Source of the DNA: a virus
Virus record (IMG/VR): IMGVR_UViG_3300021420_000017
Location: 62,001-126,000 of that record
DNA length: 64,000 nucleotides
Strand: one strand, 5' to 3'
The notes beneath the pieces are model-generated. The model worked only from the letters and a program-made list of their open reading frames with translations. It was not told the origin of the DNA and did not search any database. Both the position numbers and the translations under genes were made by a program. This document shows positions 36,656 to 44,373 of the stretch, piece after piece (position 1 is the first letter of the stretch; each line of letters opens with the position of its first letter).

Positions 36656-39178
36656 GTGTTTCGTGTGTTCGGTTCAGCCCAAGTGCTGTCCGTGGCGCGG
36701 GGTCAGATCCCGATGTCCAAGAGTGCCCACCGAGTGTCGTTCGACTTCGTCCCCAAAGAGGGGATGGTCTATGTCCGATCTCGTGCAATTAGTTCAAGAT
36801 GTAATGATAACTTCGATTACTTCGGCCCTGACGATATTGCGAAGTCTTACCAGACTTTCATTGGTAAGCCGGTTTTCGTCAACCATGTGAACTCAGATCA
36901 CCGGCGCGCGCGAGGCCTCATTATCGATGCCGCGCTGCACCGGGACATCAACCCCGATGGTTCGCCCGACACCTGGGCCGAAGTGCTCATGGAGATCGAC
37001 GCACTCACCTACCCCAAGCTGGGTAAGGCCCTCCTGTCTGGCGCGATCGATCGCACCTCGATGGGGACAGACGTCCAGATCTCTAAGTGCTCGATCTGTC
37101 ACAACGAGGCCACCAACCCGTTGGAATACTGCCTGCATATACCCTCCAAAAAGGGTAAAAGAATACTAACTCTCGATCCAGTTACAGGACGCAGAGAAGA
37201 CAAATTGGTCTATGAGATCTGTATCGGGTTGAACTTCTTCGAGAACTCCCTGCTCGTTGAGCCCCCTGCGGATCCGACGGCTTTCCGACTTGGGCAGGTT
37301 GTGGTAGGCCCAGGGCTAGAGCACCTGGGCAGCTTCTCTCATACGGCATCGGTCGCAGACCCCACTCGTATTACCCCGGTTCAGGTCGAGTTGCTGAAGC
37401 AGGCGGCCGAGGAGCGTCCGGCGTACATCTGGGGCTCTTCGGCCAAGCCCACCCGTCCGTTGCTCGTCACTGGTGGGCTCTATGGCCATTACTCGACCCC
37501 GCTTGTCTGGGATCTGCTCAAGCAGGCCCAGCTAGAAATCAAGGCTGCGAATTGGCAAAATGAATTGGGGCTCGACATGCAGCGATCGGCTTATGGCGAG
37601 ACCAAAGCCCCGACCGACGTCGATACCCTTCGCGATGAGAGCTGCCCGGTCTGCGGGAACGACACCGCCTACGCGGGCCGAGAGTGCCAAGTCTGTGGGT
37701 ATGTGTCTCCCCCCAAGGTCTTCGGCGACCCTGACGTCGACAAGGCCAAGCAGCTCGACACCCTCAAGCAGGATATCGATGACGACCTCGACACAGTGGA
37801 TCCCTCCCGCAATGGGGCACCGATCGGGGATGCGGTCGGCGACGAGGAATCCGCGCTAGAAGGCGATGACCCGGCTAGCCCGGACCTGGAGTGCACCAAC
37901 TGTGGAACCGGGATCCGCCCGGCAGTCCCACAGACCTCCGACTCAGACCCCGGCGACGACGCGGCGGCCACTGGTCCGACCGAGGGCGATCCGTGCCCGG
38001 TCTGCGGAAAGGGCGAGCTGGCGGCCAGCTCGACATCGCCAGATTCGCAAGCCAAAGACGATGAAGAAGATCCCGACGCGGATCCGGACGACGAGGACCA
38101 GCAGCCCGGCGAGGAAGACGCCGAAGACAGCACCGCGATAGGAGACGGGAAACTCCCTGCCTCGAAGAATGCTCGGGCTCCGAAGTACCGAGAGCACCAC
38201 TCATCAATCCGCCACAGTGAAGGGGTCCCAGTAGCCATGGCGCCACGACCAGTACTCGCCGCGATGATCGAGCAGCAGAAGATCATCGACAACCAGCAGG
38301 CCTATATCGCCTCCCTCATGCAGCGCGATGCCGAACGAGAGAACGCCCTGGCTTCGCAGGCAACCAAGATTCAGCGCCTGACGGCGGGCCTGACCGTGCT
38401 GGCCAACCACCTGGGCCCGGAAGTTCTGGGACAGGTCAAGGTCGCCATGATCCGCAAGCGCGCGGATGAGCAGAACCCGGCTCAGCCGGTGCCGGAACCG
38501 GCTCCTGTGCCTCCGAGTCAGACCACCCTCGATGCCAAGACGCCGGAGGCATTCGCCGACGTCACCGCGCCGGGCATGGTGCCCGGGAGCAACCAGGATG
38601 TGGCGGCCGATGCGGTCTCCACCGCCTACACCCCGGGCACGGACATTCCCTCCCCCGGGGTCAAGCAGCTCGTGGATGTCACCGCCCCGGTGGATGGCAC
38701 TCAGGGACCGCGCCCGATCAACGAGACGCGCACCGAGGTCAATGTGCGTACCGGCAACCCGATGAACCCGCAGGTGGCCTACCCGGTCAACGGCCCGTTC
38801 GCCCAGACCCAGCGCACCAGTTCGATCGACTCCGACTCGAACCTGCGCCAGATGGCTTCCATCCGCCTCGCCCGACTCCGCATTGCGGCTGGAATCGCCC
38901 CCGAGGGAGAAGACGACCTGAGCCTGGGTGCCCGGATCGCGAGTAACAGCGATCTGAGCATGGAACTGATCAACGTCGAGACCGCCACCCTCAACAACGT
39001 CACTCAAGCCGCCAGTCGCAAGCAGGGGTCTGCGAATGCCCCTCGGGGACTGGTTCCCCGTTCGGCCGGTCTGCAGCGCACGGTGCCCGCCATGGGTTCC
39101 GCGACCCCGCTTTCCGCGTCCGCCTCGACCACCAGCAATGACGACGAAGACCTTGCTGCCGCACTGGCTTTCGGCTGA
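36656..39178 (+). CDS. Prohead protease / scaffold fusion with zinc ribbons
   Basis: An 840-aa protein. Residues 25-200 look like a capsid maturation protease of large myovirus-like phages. FIGKPVFVNHVNSDHRRARG (about 69-88) carries the expected catalytic His, and SGAIDRTSMGTDV (about 130-142) the expected Ser region, with a CSICHN...CLHI zinc clip. Residues 330-460 contain three CxxC ribbons (CPVCGNDTAY...CQVCGYV; CTNCGTGI; CPVCGKGELA), then a very acidic stretch. Residues 540-650 form a coiled-coil scaffold-like core, followed by a Pro/Gly-rich tail. Such fusions assemble and then digest the internal scaffold. AT-rich patches cover the conserved protease segment (36775-36890, 37135-37220). 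Confidence 0.75.
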   Translation: MFRVFGSAQVLSVARGQIPMSKSAHRVSFDFVPKEGMVYVRSRAISSRCNDNFDYFGPDDIAKSYQTFIGKPVFVNHVNSDHRRARGLIIDAALHRDINPDGSPDTWAEVLMEIDALTYPKLGKALLSGAIDRTSMGTDVQISKCSICHNEATNPLEYCLHIPSKKGKRILTLDPVTGRREDKLVYEICIGLNFFENSLLVEPPADPTAFRLGQVVVGPGLEHLGSFSHTASVADPTRITPVQVELLKQAAEERPAYIWGSSAKPTRPLLVTGGLYGHYSTPLVWDLLKQAQLEIKAANWQNELGLDMQRSAYGETKAPTDVDTLRDESCPVCGNDTAYAGRECQVCGYVSPPKVFGDPDVDKAKQLDTLKQDIDDDLDTVDPSRNGAPIGDAVGDEESALEGDDPASPDLECTNCGTGIRPAVPQTSDSDPGDDAAATGPTEGDPCPVCGKGELAASSTSPDSQAKDDEEDPDADPDDEDQQPGEEDAEDSTAIGDGKLPASKNARAPKYREHHSSIRHSEGVPVAMAPRPVLAAMIEQQKIIDNQQAYIASLMQRDAERENALASQATKIQRLTAGLTVLANHLGPEVLGQVKVAMIRKRADEQNPAQPVPEPAPVPPSQTTLDAKTPEAFADVTAPGMVPGSNQDVAADAVSTAYTPGTDIPSPGVKQLVDVTAPVDGTQGPRPINETRTEVNVRTGNPMNPQVAYPVNGPFAQTQRTSSIDSDSNLRQMASIRLARLRIAAGIAPEGEDDLSLGARIASNSDLSMELINVETATLNNVTQAASRKQGSANAPRGLVPRSAGLQRTVPAMGSATPLSASASTTSNDDEDLAAALAFG

Positions 39179-39194
39179 TTTACCCACCATCCCT

Positions 39195-39229
39195 GTCTAG
39201 CCGCCCGGTCAGACAGATAAGCAGTGAAG
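39195..39229 (+). promoter_or_regulatory. Weak late promoter before the decoration/capsid genes
   Basis: CTGTCT (39195-39200), 18 nt, ATAAGCAGTGA (39219-39229; 8 of 11 match). It lies in a 125-nt gap without a gene and would give an additional transcript for the capsid genes. Confidence 0.45.
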
Positions 39230-39303
39230 GACCCAGAACCAAGCTCAGCGGTGCAGTCCGATGAGCAACTCCAAGGTCTTTGCATAGAGAGGACTGTATC
39301 GCC

Positions 39304-39819
39304 GTGTTGCGAGTTCCCCTAGGGCTCAATTACATCAAGCGCACCCTGCGCCCACTCCTGGCGAACACCCAGGCGACTCCCACCAGCGTCTACCTGGATC
39401 CCGCCTGGGACCGCTCGGTCGACATCGTGCCCGGGATGGCCATGATGAAGACCGCAGGACAGAACGTCACCCTGCTCAATGGCACCGGGATTCCCTACGG
39501 TCTGGCGACCTTCTACGAGGCGCCGGTCATGGGGATCACCGAGATCACCAACCAGGGCGTCAATGCCTGTGCGGTTCAGGTGCTCGGGCCGGATGCGCAG
39601 TTCGAGGTACTGGCCCCGGCCTTTGACACTTCGTTGTCCTGGGTCGATCCGGGCGACGGCACGATCGTGCTCGTCTACGCCTACACCACCGGCGCGAACC
39701 GGGGCAAGCTCTGCCTGGTTGGCAGCACCGGCGCCAGCACCACCCCGATCGCGCGCCTCATCGCGGTCAGCTCGGCTTCCAAGATCGTCATCGGCGGCCT
39801 TCAGGGACGTGTCGGTTAA
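39304..39819 (+). CDS. Probable head decoration / capsid-stabilising protein
   Basis: A 171-aa protein from GTG 39304 (VLRVPLGLNYIKRTLRPLL). It lies directly before the major capsid gene, a usual place for a decoration protein. It is beta-rich with many Gly and Thr (GMAMMKTAGQNVTLLNGTG; DPGDGTIVLVYAYTTGAN). No membrane segment. A start nine residues earlier is possible but has no better ribosome site. Function inferred from place and composition. Confidence 0.65.
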   Translation: MLRVPLGLNYIKRTLRPLLANTQATPTSVYLDPAWDRSVDIVPGMAMMKTAGQNVTLLNGTGIPYGLATFYEAPVMGITEITNQGVNACAVQVLGPDAQFEVLAPAFDTSLSWVDPGDGTIVLVYAYTTGANRGKLCLVGSTGASTTPIARLIAVSSASKIVIGGLQGRVG

Positions 39820-39861
39820 TCCCGGCACCCACCCACGTCCACAGGAATAGGAGATAAACGG

Positions 39862-40836
39862 ATGACCACCACGATGGTCCCCCAGGGCATCAAGCCGCCG
39901 ATGTCGTCTGACGACTATGTGAGCGCGATCTTGGCCCGCCACGAGGGCAAGAAGGCCTCCTCGTCCAGCAAGCTGACCGCCATCGCGCGAGTGCTCGCTG
40001 ATGAGGTCAGCGGCTTCAAGCGCCTGGGCGTCGGCATGATCGGCCCGATCCAGCTCAAGCTGCGCTACCAGGGCATCACCCGCAACGTGCTGGTCGAGGA
40101 CCCGGTGACCCCGGGCACCCCGGTCGAGTACGACGTGTGGGACGACCTGGGCCAGGCGTACGTGCTCTCGGGCCACGACGGCGAAGTCAATATCACGATC
40201 TTCGAAGGCAAGCGTGTGCGGGTCGACTTCTTCCGGATCGCGGCTCAGGCCCAGATCCGCAAGGAAGACCTGATGTACCTGCGCATCAACGCCGTCGAGC
40301 AGGCCCAGGACGAGACCAAGCAGTCGATCCTCAAGCAGGAGGACTCCCGGCTGATGGTCGTGCTCCAGGGCGCGCTGAACGACTACAGCACCCGCCCGGA
40401 TCACACGATCACCCCCAACCACACCATCACCGAGACCTCGGGTTACTTCACCCCGACCTCGCTGTACACGGCGGTGGCCCAGACCGACATGCACGAGCTG
40501 GTCGCCAGCCGCATGCTGGTCAACCCCTATGACTACCGGGACTTCTTCCGGTGGGACATCAACACGACTGGTTGGGCCTTCAAGGACCGGGTCGTCGCGG
40601 GTGAGACCATCACCAGCTTCGGTGAGTTCCAGTTCCAGCGCTCGATCATGGTTCCGCAGAAGACCATGTACCTGCTGCCCGAGCCGAACTTCCTCGGTGT
40701 CTTCCCCGTCCTCTACAGCCTGGACGTTGAAGAGAACCACGTGGTGGATCGCTTCATGCGGGGATGGGTGTTCGATGAGATGGTTGCACAAATTGTGCTA
40801 AATCCTCGTGGAATAGCAGCAGTCGTAAAGCCCTAA
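39862..40836 (+). CDS. Major capsid protein
   Basis: A 324-aa protein with AGGAG before ATG 39862. It has the layout of HK97-fold capsid proteins of large actinophages: a helical N-arm (DDYVSAILARHEGKKASSSS), long E-loop strands (VEYDVWDDLGQAYVLSGHDGEV), a spine-helix region (KEDLMYLRINAVEQAQDETK) and a C-terminal beta segment (DRFMRGWVFDEM). It lies after protease and decoration genes. The last 17 codons (VAQIVLNPRGIAAVVKP) are AT-rich and begin exactly where a 66-bp inverted repeat ends, so this tail is joined to the gene by the cassette downstream. A strong terminator follows. Confidence 0.88.
   Translation: MTTTMVPQGIKPPMSSDDYVSAILARHEGKKASSSSKLTAIARVLADEVSGFKRLGVGMIGPIQLKLRYQGITRNVLVEDPVTPGTPVEYDVWDDLGQAYVLSGHDGEVNITIFEGKRVRVDFFRIAAQAQIRKEDLMYLRINAVEQAQDETKQSILKQEDSRLMVVLQGALNDYSTRPDHTITPNHTITETSGYFTPTSLYTAVAQTDMHELVASRMLVNPYDYRDFFRWDINTTGWAFKDRVVAGETITSFGEFQFQRSIMVPQKTMYLLPEPNFLGVFPVLYSLDVEENHVVDRFMRGWVFDEMVAQIVLNPRGIAAVVKP
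40719..40784 (+). repeat. 66-bp inverted repeat, capsid copy
   Basis: Identical, in reverse complement, to 43108-43173. It covers 22 codons near the end of the capsid gene (LDVEENHVVDRFMRGWVFDEM plus part of Val). The ten-base end ATGAGATGGT (40775-40784) occurs a third time, inverted, at 40840-40849. Confidence 0.95.
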
Positions 40837-40879
40837 ACTACCATCTCATGAAATCGTAGCACAGTAAGATACAGACAAC

Positions 40880-40912
40880 AAGAGCCCCACGCCATCGCGG
40901 CGTGGGGCTCTT
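40880..40912. terminator. Bidirectional terminator after the capsid gene
   Basis: AAGAGCCCCACGCC (40880-40893) pairs perfectly with GGCGTGGGGCTCTT (40899-40912) across ATCGC, followed by GTTGTTG. It ends the capsid transcript and, read from the other strand, the cassette operon, whose last gene stops at 40934. Confidence 0.88.
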
Positions 40913-40933
40913 GTTGTTGCGTCGATCCATAGG

Positions 40934-41377
40934 CTATCTCGTCACGTATTCGCAGTCCTTCTCGGTGAAGTCGCTGCGCAGTCCGGCAAGATACTCGCCC
41001 AGGAAATATGTAGCGGAATCATGAGTCTTGTCTTGCTCGACTAGTTTTTCCAACTCTTCCAGGATCTGGGTGGCCGTACTGGAGGTCAGAACCAACAACC
41101 TGACCCCAGTTGAGGCGAACCACTCCCAAGACAACAAGTCGAATGTCGTTGGCTGCCGTTCTTCGTCTACGACATCGAGAGCCAATCCCGACTCTGGAAT
41201 CCAGAGTGAGGGAGAATAGGATCCGCGCACGCTAAAAGTTCGATCAATCCAACTCACAGGCGCATTTCGGTAAGTATCCACCTCATGCTGCGCGAGTGTG
41301 CATGCTTGAATCCAATCGCGAGGGTCGGTCAGCGTACTGATTACGTGAGTCGGATAATACTGTTGGTCCTTGATCAT
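40934..41377 (-). CDS. Cassette protein, degenerate nuclease-like
   Basis: A 147-aa protein, ATGA-coupled to the nuclease gene. Its middle (SLWIPESGLALDVVDEERQP, then SWEWFASTGVRLLVLTSSTA) has the same order of elements as the neighbour's nuclease core (W-x-P, hydrophobic strand with acidic residues, A-x-x-A/S-T-G-R/V-x-L-V-L), but the ETK catalytic triad is not evident. It may be a partner subunit or a protection protein derived from the nuclease. Family assignment is tentative. Confidence 0.55.
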   Translation of the reverse strand: MIKDQQYYPTHVISTLTDPRDWIQACTLAQHEVDTYRNAPVSWIDRTFSVRGSYSPSLWIPESGLALDVVDEERQPTTFDLLSWEWFASTGVRLLVLTSSTATQILEELEKLVEQDKTHDSATYFLGEYLAGLRSDFTEKDCEYVTR

Positions 41378-42066
41378 CGGTTACGCTCCTGAGCTATAAG
41401 TGATTGAATAGACTCGCTGAAGTTTTCTCCTGATAGTTTCCGTAAGTCTTCTTTGAATAAGACGACCAGTAAACGACCAGTTGCTCTATAGGCAGCCCAT
41501 TGAGCGTGCATGTTGGCTCGTGGTACTCCCTTAGTCTCTACCGCTACCTCATACTGAGGGAGCCAAAAGTCGGGATCGTAGTTAGACAGATCGTTGGATT
41601 TATCCCAGGGAATCAGGAAGCGCTCATCGAATCGCTCTATTCGAACTTTGGATATTTTGGCTAGTCCCCAAAATAGCGCCTCGTAGGAAGACTGAAGCAC
41701 GATAACATGCTCAGTCTGATCATCGATGGTCTTGATGTTTTGGTGCACTTTCAGTCCACGTCGAGCACATGCCTGATTGTGGAACTGCCGATGAGAAGAG
41801 GCTCGGTGTTCGAACTCAATGCCACACCACCCACACTTTGAGGTGGTCCATTTCGATTCGTCTCGCTGGCGCCTGACCGAGGCCGCTCTCCGGCATTCAT
41901 GACTGTGGTAGAGACGATTGGCCGCAGAGACAGGTTTGTCGCAGGCGGGGTTGGCGCATTTGGGTCGAGGTTGATCTACCCGGCGCGCGCGATTGTTTCC
42001 TCCGTGATGATTCCTAGAGATCTGGGGGACGGGTAGTGGCTTAGCTGCCCAGTTGTCGTCACTCAT
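41374..42066 (-). CDS. Zinc-finger PD-(D/E)XK-type endonuclease
   Basis: A 230-aa protein. Residues 35-60 (CANPACDKPVSAANRLYHSHECRRA) and 75-103 (SKCGWCGIEFEHRA...HNQACARR) are two zinc fingers. Residues 160-215 carry the nuclease core: YDPDFWLPQYEVAVETKGVP with D-x(12-14)-E-x-K, then a helix and the strand RLLVVLFKED. Such enzymes cut DNA with Mg2+. The order of genes suggests that the tandem helix-turn-helix protein supplies specificity and this protein cleavage. ATGA overlap with the upstream gene. Confidence 0.7.
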   Translation of the reverse strand: MSDDNWAAKPLPVPQISRNHHGGNNRARRVDQPRPKCANPACDKPVSAANRLYHSHECRRAASVRRQRDESKWTTSKCGWCGIEFEHRASSHRQFHNQACARRGLKVHQNIKTIDDQTEHVIVLQSSYEALFWGLAKISKVRIERFDERFLIPWDKSNDLSNYDPDFWLPQYEVAVETKGVPRANMHAQWAAYRATGRLLVVLFKEDLRKLSGENFSESIQSLIAQERNR

Positions 42067-42995
42067 GCTCTGGGCTTCCTTCCAGGAGAGCGAACTTGGC
42101 GTCCTTCAGCCACGAGCCACCCACGCACCGTCTGATAGGACCTCCCTAGGGTGTCGCAGACATCGGAAAGGGTCATACCCATGTCGAAATAGCGAACTGC
42201 CTCAGCAGCTTGTTCGCGGTCGCGGAGATAAATCCCTCCCTCGGTAGTGATTCCACGTTCTTCAATAATCTTGCGCACGGCATCTTGGGAGATATTAAGT
42301 TCTTTAGCAACTTCTACTATAGTATTACCTTTAAGGTACGACTCGGCGATCTCGTCCGATCTATCTGGTTTAAGACGAGCAGGGCGCTCCTTGTTGATGG
42401 GGGTCAGCCCTAGCTCTCGTAGCCATATCTCTGCGGTTCCGTAGTGGATTCCCAGTTGGGTCGCGATATCGAAGGCAGCTATCCCCGCATGATGAAGAGC
42501 GATGACGTTGGGGAGAAGGGAGGGCTTTTTCCCGATTTTGCGTCCTCCGACTTGGAACCGGAACCCCTCCTTGGCGAGCCACCGACTGACGGAGTCCGGG
42601 GTAAATCCGAATCGATCCGCGATGGACTCGCGAGATTCCCCTGCCCGAGCGGCCTTGAGCATTGTTGGAATGGCATCCTCACGACGGCGTTGATCCTCGG
42701 AGTAAGCCGTGAGGCCTTCTTGCCTGAGCCAACGACTCAGAGTCGTGTAGGGCACGTTGATCTCGTCTGCGATCTCGGGTGCAGTCCTCTTCTTCGCAAT
42801 GAGAGTTTGGATCAGCGGGAGATGCTGGCGCTTAGCGCTGCGCTTGGCCGCAGTGAGAGACAGACCCGCCTCTTTGAGGAGTATTCTGACACGATATGCC
42901 GGAATCTCTGCGGAGACTGAGATCTCTTCGGCGTTCGCCCCTTGGTGGTGCGCTCTGACGATGTAGCTCAGGAGATCAGGGCTGATAGGATCCAC
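42063..42995 (-). CDS. Six-fold tandem helix-turn-helix DNA-binding protein
   Basis: A 310-aa protein. GTG 42995 follows AGGAAGG at seven bases and is preferred to a TTG twelve codons upstream. It consists of six repeats of about 42-50 residues, each a helix-turn-helix of the form I..L...G.S...IA..LG.....V..WL...GL (for example IAKKRTAPEIADEINVPYTT and LKGNTIVEVAKELNISQDAV). A protein with six such units in a row should read a long DNA site. First gene of the cassette operon. It is probably the target-recognition subunit. Confidence 0.8.
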   Translation of the reverse strand: MDPISPDLLSYIVRAHHQGANAEEISVSAEIPAYRVRILLKEAGLSLTAAKRSAKRQHLPLIQTLIAKKRTAPEIADEINVPYTTLSRWLRQEGLTAYSEDQRRREDAIPTMLKAARAGESRESIADRFGFTPDSVSRWLAKEGFRFQVGGRKIGKKPSLLPNVIALHHAGIAAFDIATQLGIHYGTAEIWLRELGLTPINKERPARLKPDRSDEIAESYLKGNTIVEVAKELNISQDAVRKIIEERGITTEGGIYLRDREQAAEAVRYFDMGMTLSDVCDTLGRSYQTVRGWLVAEGRQVRSPGRKPRA

Positions 42996-43061
42996 AATGA
43001 AGCCTTCCTGTTGGTGCTGGTGTCTCGACAACCCCAGTCTTCAGGAAGGTTTCCCTATTTG

Positions 43062-43173
43062 TCAAATCGAGTAGGAACTCATCCCACTGTTAATAGCGAT
43101 TCGGAAGACCATCTCATCGAACACCCATCCCCGCATGAAGCGATCCACCACGTGGTTCTCTTCAACGTCCAGG
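43062..43173 (-). pseudogene. Inverted capsid 3' end with alternative C-terminus
   Basis: Read leftward, the 66-bp repeat encodes the same capsid residues (LDVEENHVVDRFMRGWVFDEM), then continues in frame as VFRIAINSGMSSYSI and a TGA (43064-43062). There is no start codon, so it is silent in this orientation. Inversion of the cassette would place it on the end of the capsid gene. Confidence 0.8.
43108..43173 (-). repeat. 66-bp inverted repeat, distal copy
   Basis: Perfect reverse complement of 40719-40784, without a single mismatch, indicating either recent duplication or ongoing gene conversion. Confidence 0.95.
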
Positions 43174-43199
43174 GAGCCCCAAAGGAGATGCTATGACCC

Positions 43200-43517
43200 A
43201 TGAAACCGACGTTGAGCCCCGACGGCGACTGGAAGGAGGGAGAGGAGTTCGACTACCCCGACGACAACACCTCGGCTGACTGCGGAGGCTGCGATCAGCA
43301 CTGGCAAGTGCATGATCACATGAAGTGGATCGCTGACGGCTGCGCGACACTGAAGGATGTCATCGCGCATGTGGAGGCCTTCGCGGCTCACCTATGGGCG
43401 CGCAAGGAGGCTGGCTACGAGCTTGCGGATCTGGTGGACAACGGTCACATCATCTACAAGCAGTTCGAGGATGATCCCCGGGAAGAGCAGTTTCGGGTCG
43501 AGCGCAGCGCTAGCTGA
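43200..43517 (+). CDS. Small late protein with Cys/His cluster
   Basis: A 105-aa acidic protein from ATG 43200, 12 bases after AAAGGAG. NTSADCGGCDQHWQVHDHMKW (about 23-43) gives two Cys and several His, and a later Cys at 49, suggesting a zinc site. It probably followed the capsid gene directly before the cassette arrived. A strong terminator follows. Function unknown. Confidence 0.6.
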   Translation: MKPTLSPDGDWKEGEEFDYPDDNTSADCGGCDQHWQVHDHMKWIADGCATLKDVIAHVEAFAAHLWARKEAGYELADLVDNGHIIYKQFEDDPREEQFRVERSAS

Positions 43518-43573
43518 GAAGGTCTGGCGCTGCTAGAGTCCGTCTCGGGCCTACCCAGGCTTCGACCCTTAGC

Positions 43574-43616
43574 CCAAGACCGGGACCTCTCCTTCGCGGA
43601 GGGGTCCCGGTCTTGG
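43574..43616 (+). terminator. Strong intrinsic terminator
   Basis: A 19-bp stem with one G-U pair (43574-43592 with 43598-43616), loop TTCGC, followed by TTTG. It closes the capsid unit. The following 110 nt before the next gene contain no gene. Confidence 0.88.
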
Positions 43617-43731
43617 TTTGTCTCCCCGACAGGATCCGTCCGAGACGATAGCGCTTCATCCATGGTCGGACGAGATCGTAGGCATAGCGTCTTGTGTGAC
43701 ACCTGGATGACTTTGACCCTTTAGGCGCCGG

Positions 43732-43737
43732 TAGGAT
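43732..43737 (+). promoter_or_regulatory. Probable -10 box of a leaderless gene
   Basis: TAGGAT lies exactly seven bases before ATG 43745. A -35 is only weakly seen (TGACTT or TTGACC at poor spacing). The box decides the start at 43745 rather than 43736. Confidence 0.4.
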
Positions 43738-43744
43738 GCGCGGT

Positions 43745-44245
43745 ATGAGCACCCCCGTCCTCACTCCAGGTCAGTACGTCACGGTGCCCGGCAGCGGCTT
43801 CGTCTGCTGGTGCATCCGAAAGATCACCCGATCCCCGGTGGCGCATGCCTTCCTCTACGTGGGCCCGCAGGCCGACGGGACCGACATGGTGGAGGCTGAG
43901 CCCGGCGGGGTGCGCTTCGGCCGCACGAGCGACTACCCGGTGCGCTATGTCTCTGGGCGAGTGCTGGATCCAGCGGTCGCGAAGGCGATTGCGGAGACCG
44001 GGATCGCGATGGCGAGCAAGGACACTGACTACAACTTCCTGGCGGACTTCTATCTCGGGCTGCGCGAGGGTGCGCGACTACCTGTTCCCCAGACTCTGTT
44101 CCGGCTCGCCTCGACCGGTAAACACGTCGAGTGCGCGCAGCTTGTCGATTACGCATACCTCGTAAATGGGGCACATCTCTTCGAGGACGGGCGCTCGCCC
44201 GGCGCTGTCTCCCCGGGCGACCTGTGGCGGTTGGACTACCACTGA
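43745..44245 (+). CDS. Permuted NlpC/P60 (YiiX-like) peptidase-fold protein
   Basis: A 166-aa protein beginning MSTPVLTPGQYV. The order GSGFVCWCIRKITRSPVAHAFLYVG (with His near 33), an EAEPGGVRFG strand, and later KHVECAQLVDYAYLVNG (Cys near 129) is that of the circularly permuted NlpC/P60 (YiiX-like, LRAT-type) cysteine peptidase fold. Members cleave or transfer acyl or amide groups, some on the cell wall. It might be a wall hydrolase used in entry or lysis. It has its own leaderless promoter-like start and terminators on both sides, so it may be a moron. Confidence 0.7.
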   Translation: MSTPVLTPGQYVTVPGSGFVCWCIRKITRSPVAHAFLYVGPQADGTDMVEAEPGGVRFGRTSDYPVRYVSGRVLDPAVAKAIAETGIAMASKDTDYNFLADFYLGLREGARLPVPQTLFRLASTGKHVECAQLVDYAYLVNGAHLFEDGRSPGAVSPGDLWRLDYH

Positions 44246-44267
44246 CCTGCTCCGCGCGGGATGGATG

Positions 44268-44303
44268 CTGCCCTCCGCGCCGCTGGAGCCCCTGAAGTAG
44301 TGA
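44268..44303 (+). promoter_or_regulatory. Late promoter 4
   Basis: CTGCCC (44268-44273), 19 nt, TGAAGTAGTGA (44293-44303). It stands 70 nt before the first tail-fibre-block gene, the longest leader of the set; the leader contains no gene. Confidence 0.8.
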
Positions 44304-44373
44304 AGAGGACTCTGCCTCGTGATGCGGGTCTTCTTCGGGTCGGTGCTCAACTCAACCAGCGCGGAGCTGAACT

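Larger units (their letters stand above)
40785..43107 (-). mobile_element. Antisense nuclease cassette between inverted capsid repeats
   Basis: A 2.3-kb, AT-rich segment bounded by the perfect 66-bp inverted repeats. It holds three overlapping leftward genes (tandem helix-turn-helix protein, PD-(D/E)XK-type nuclease, nuclease-like protein), the capsid C-terminal codons at one end and a different in-frame capsid C-terminus at the other. Homologous recombination between the repeats would invert it. Limits are exact to the end of the repeats; the mechanism is inferred. Confidence 0.75.
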
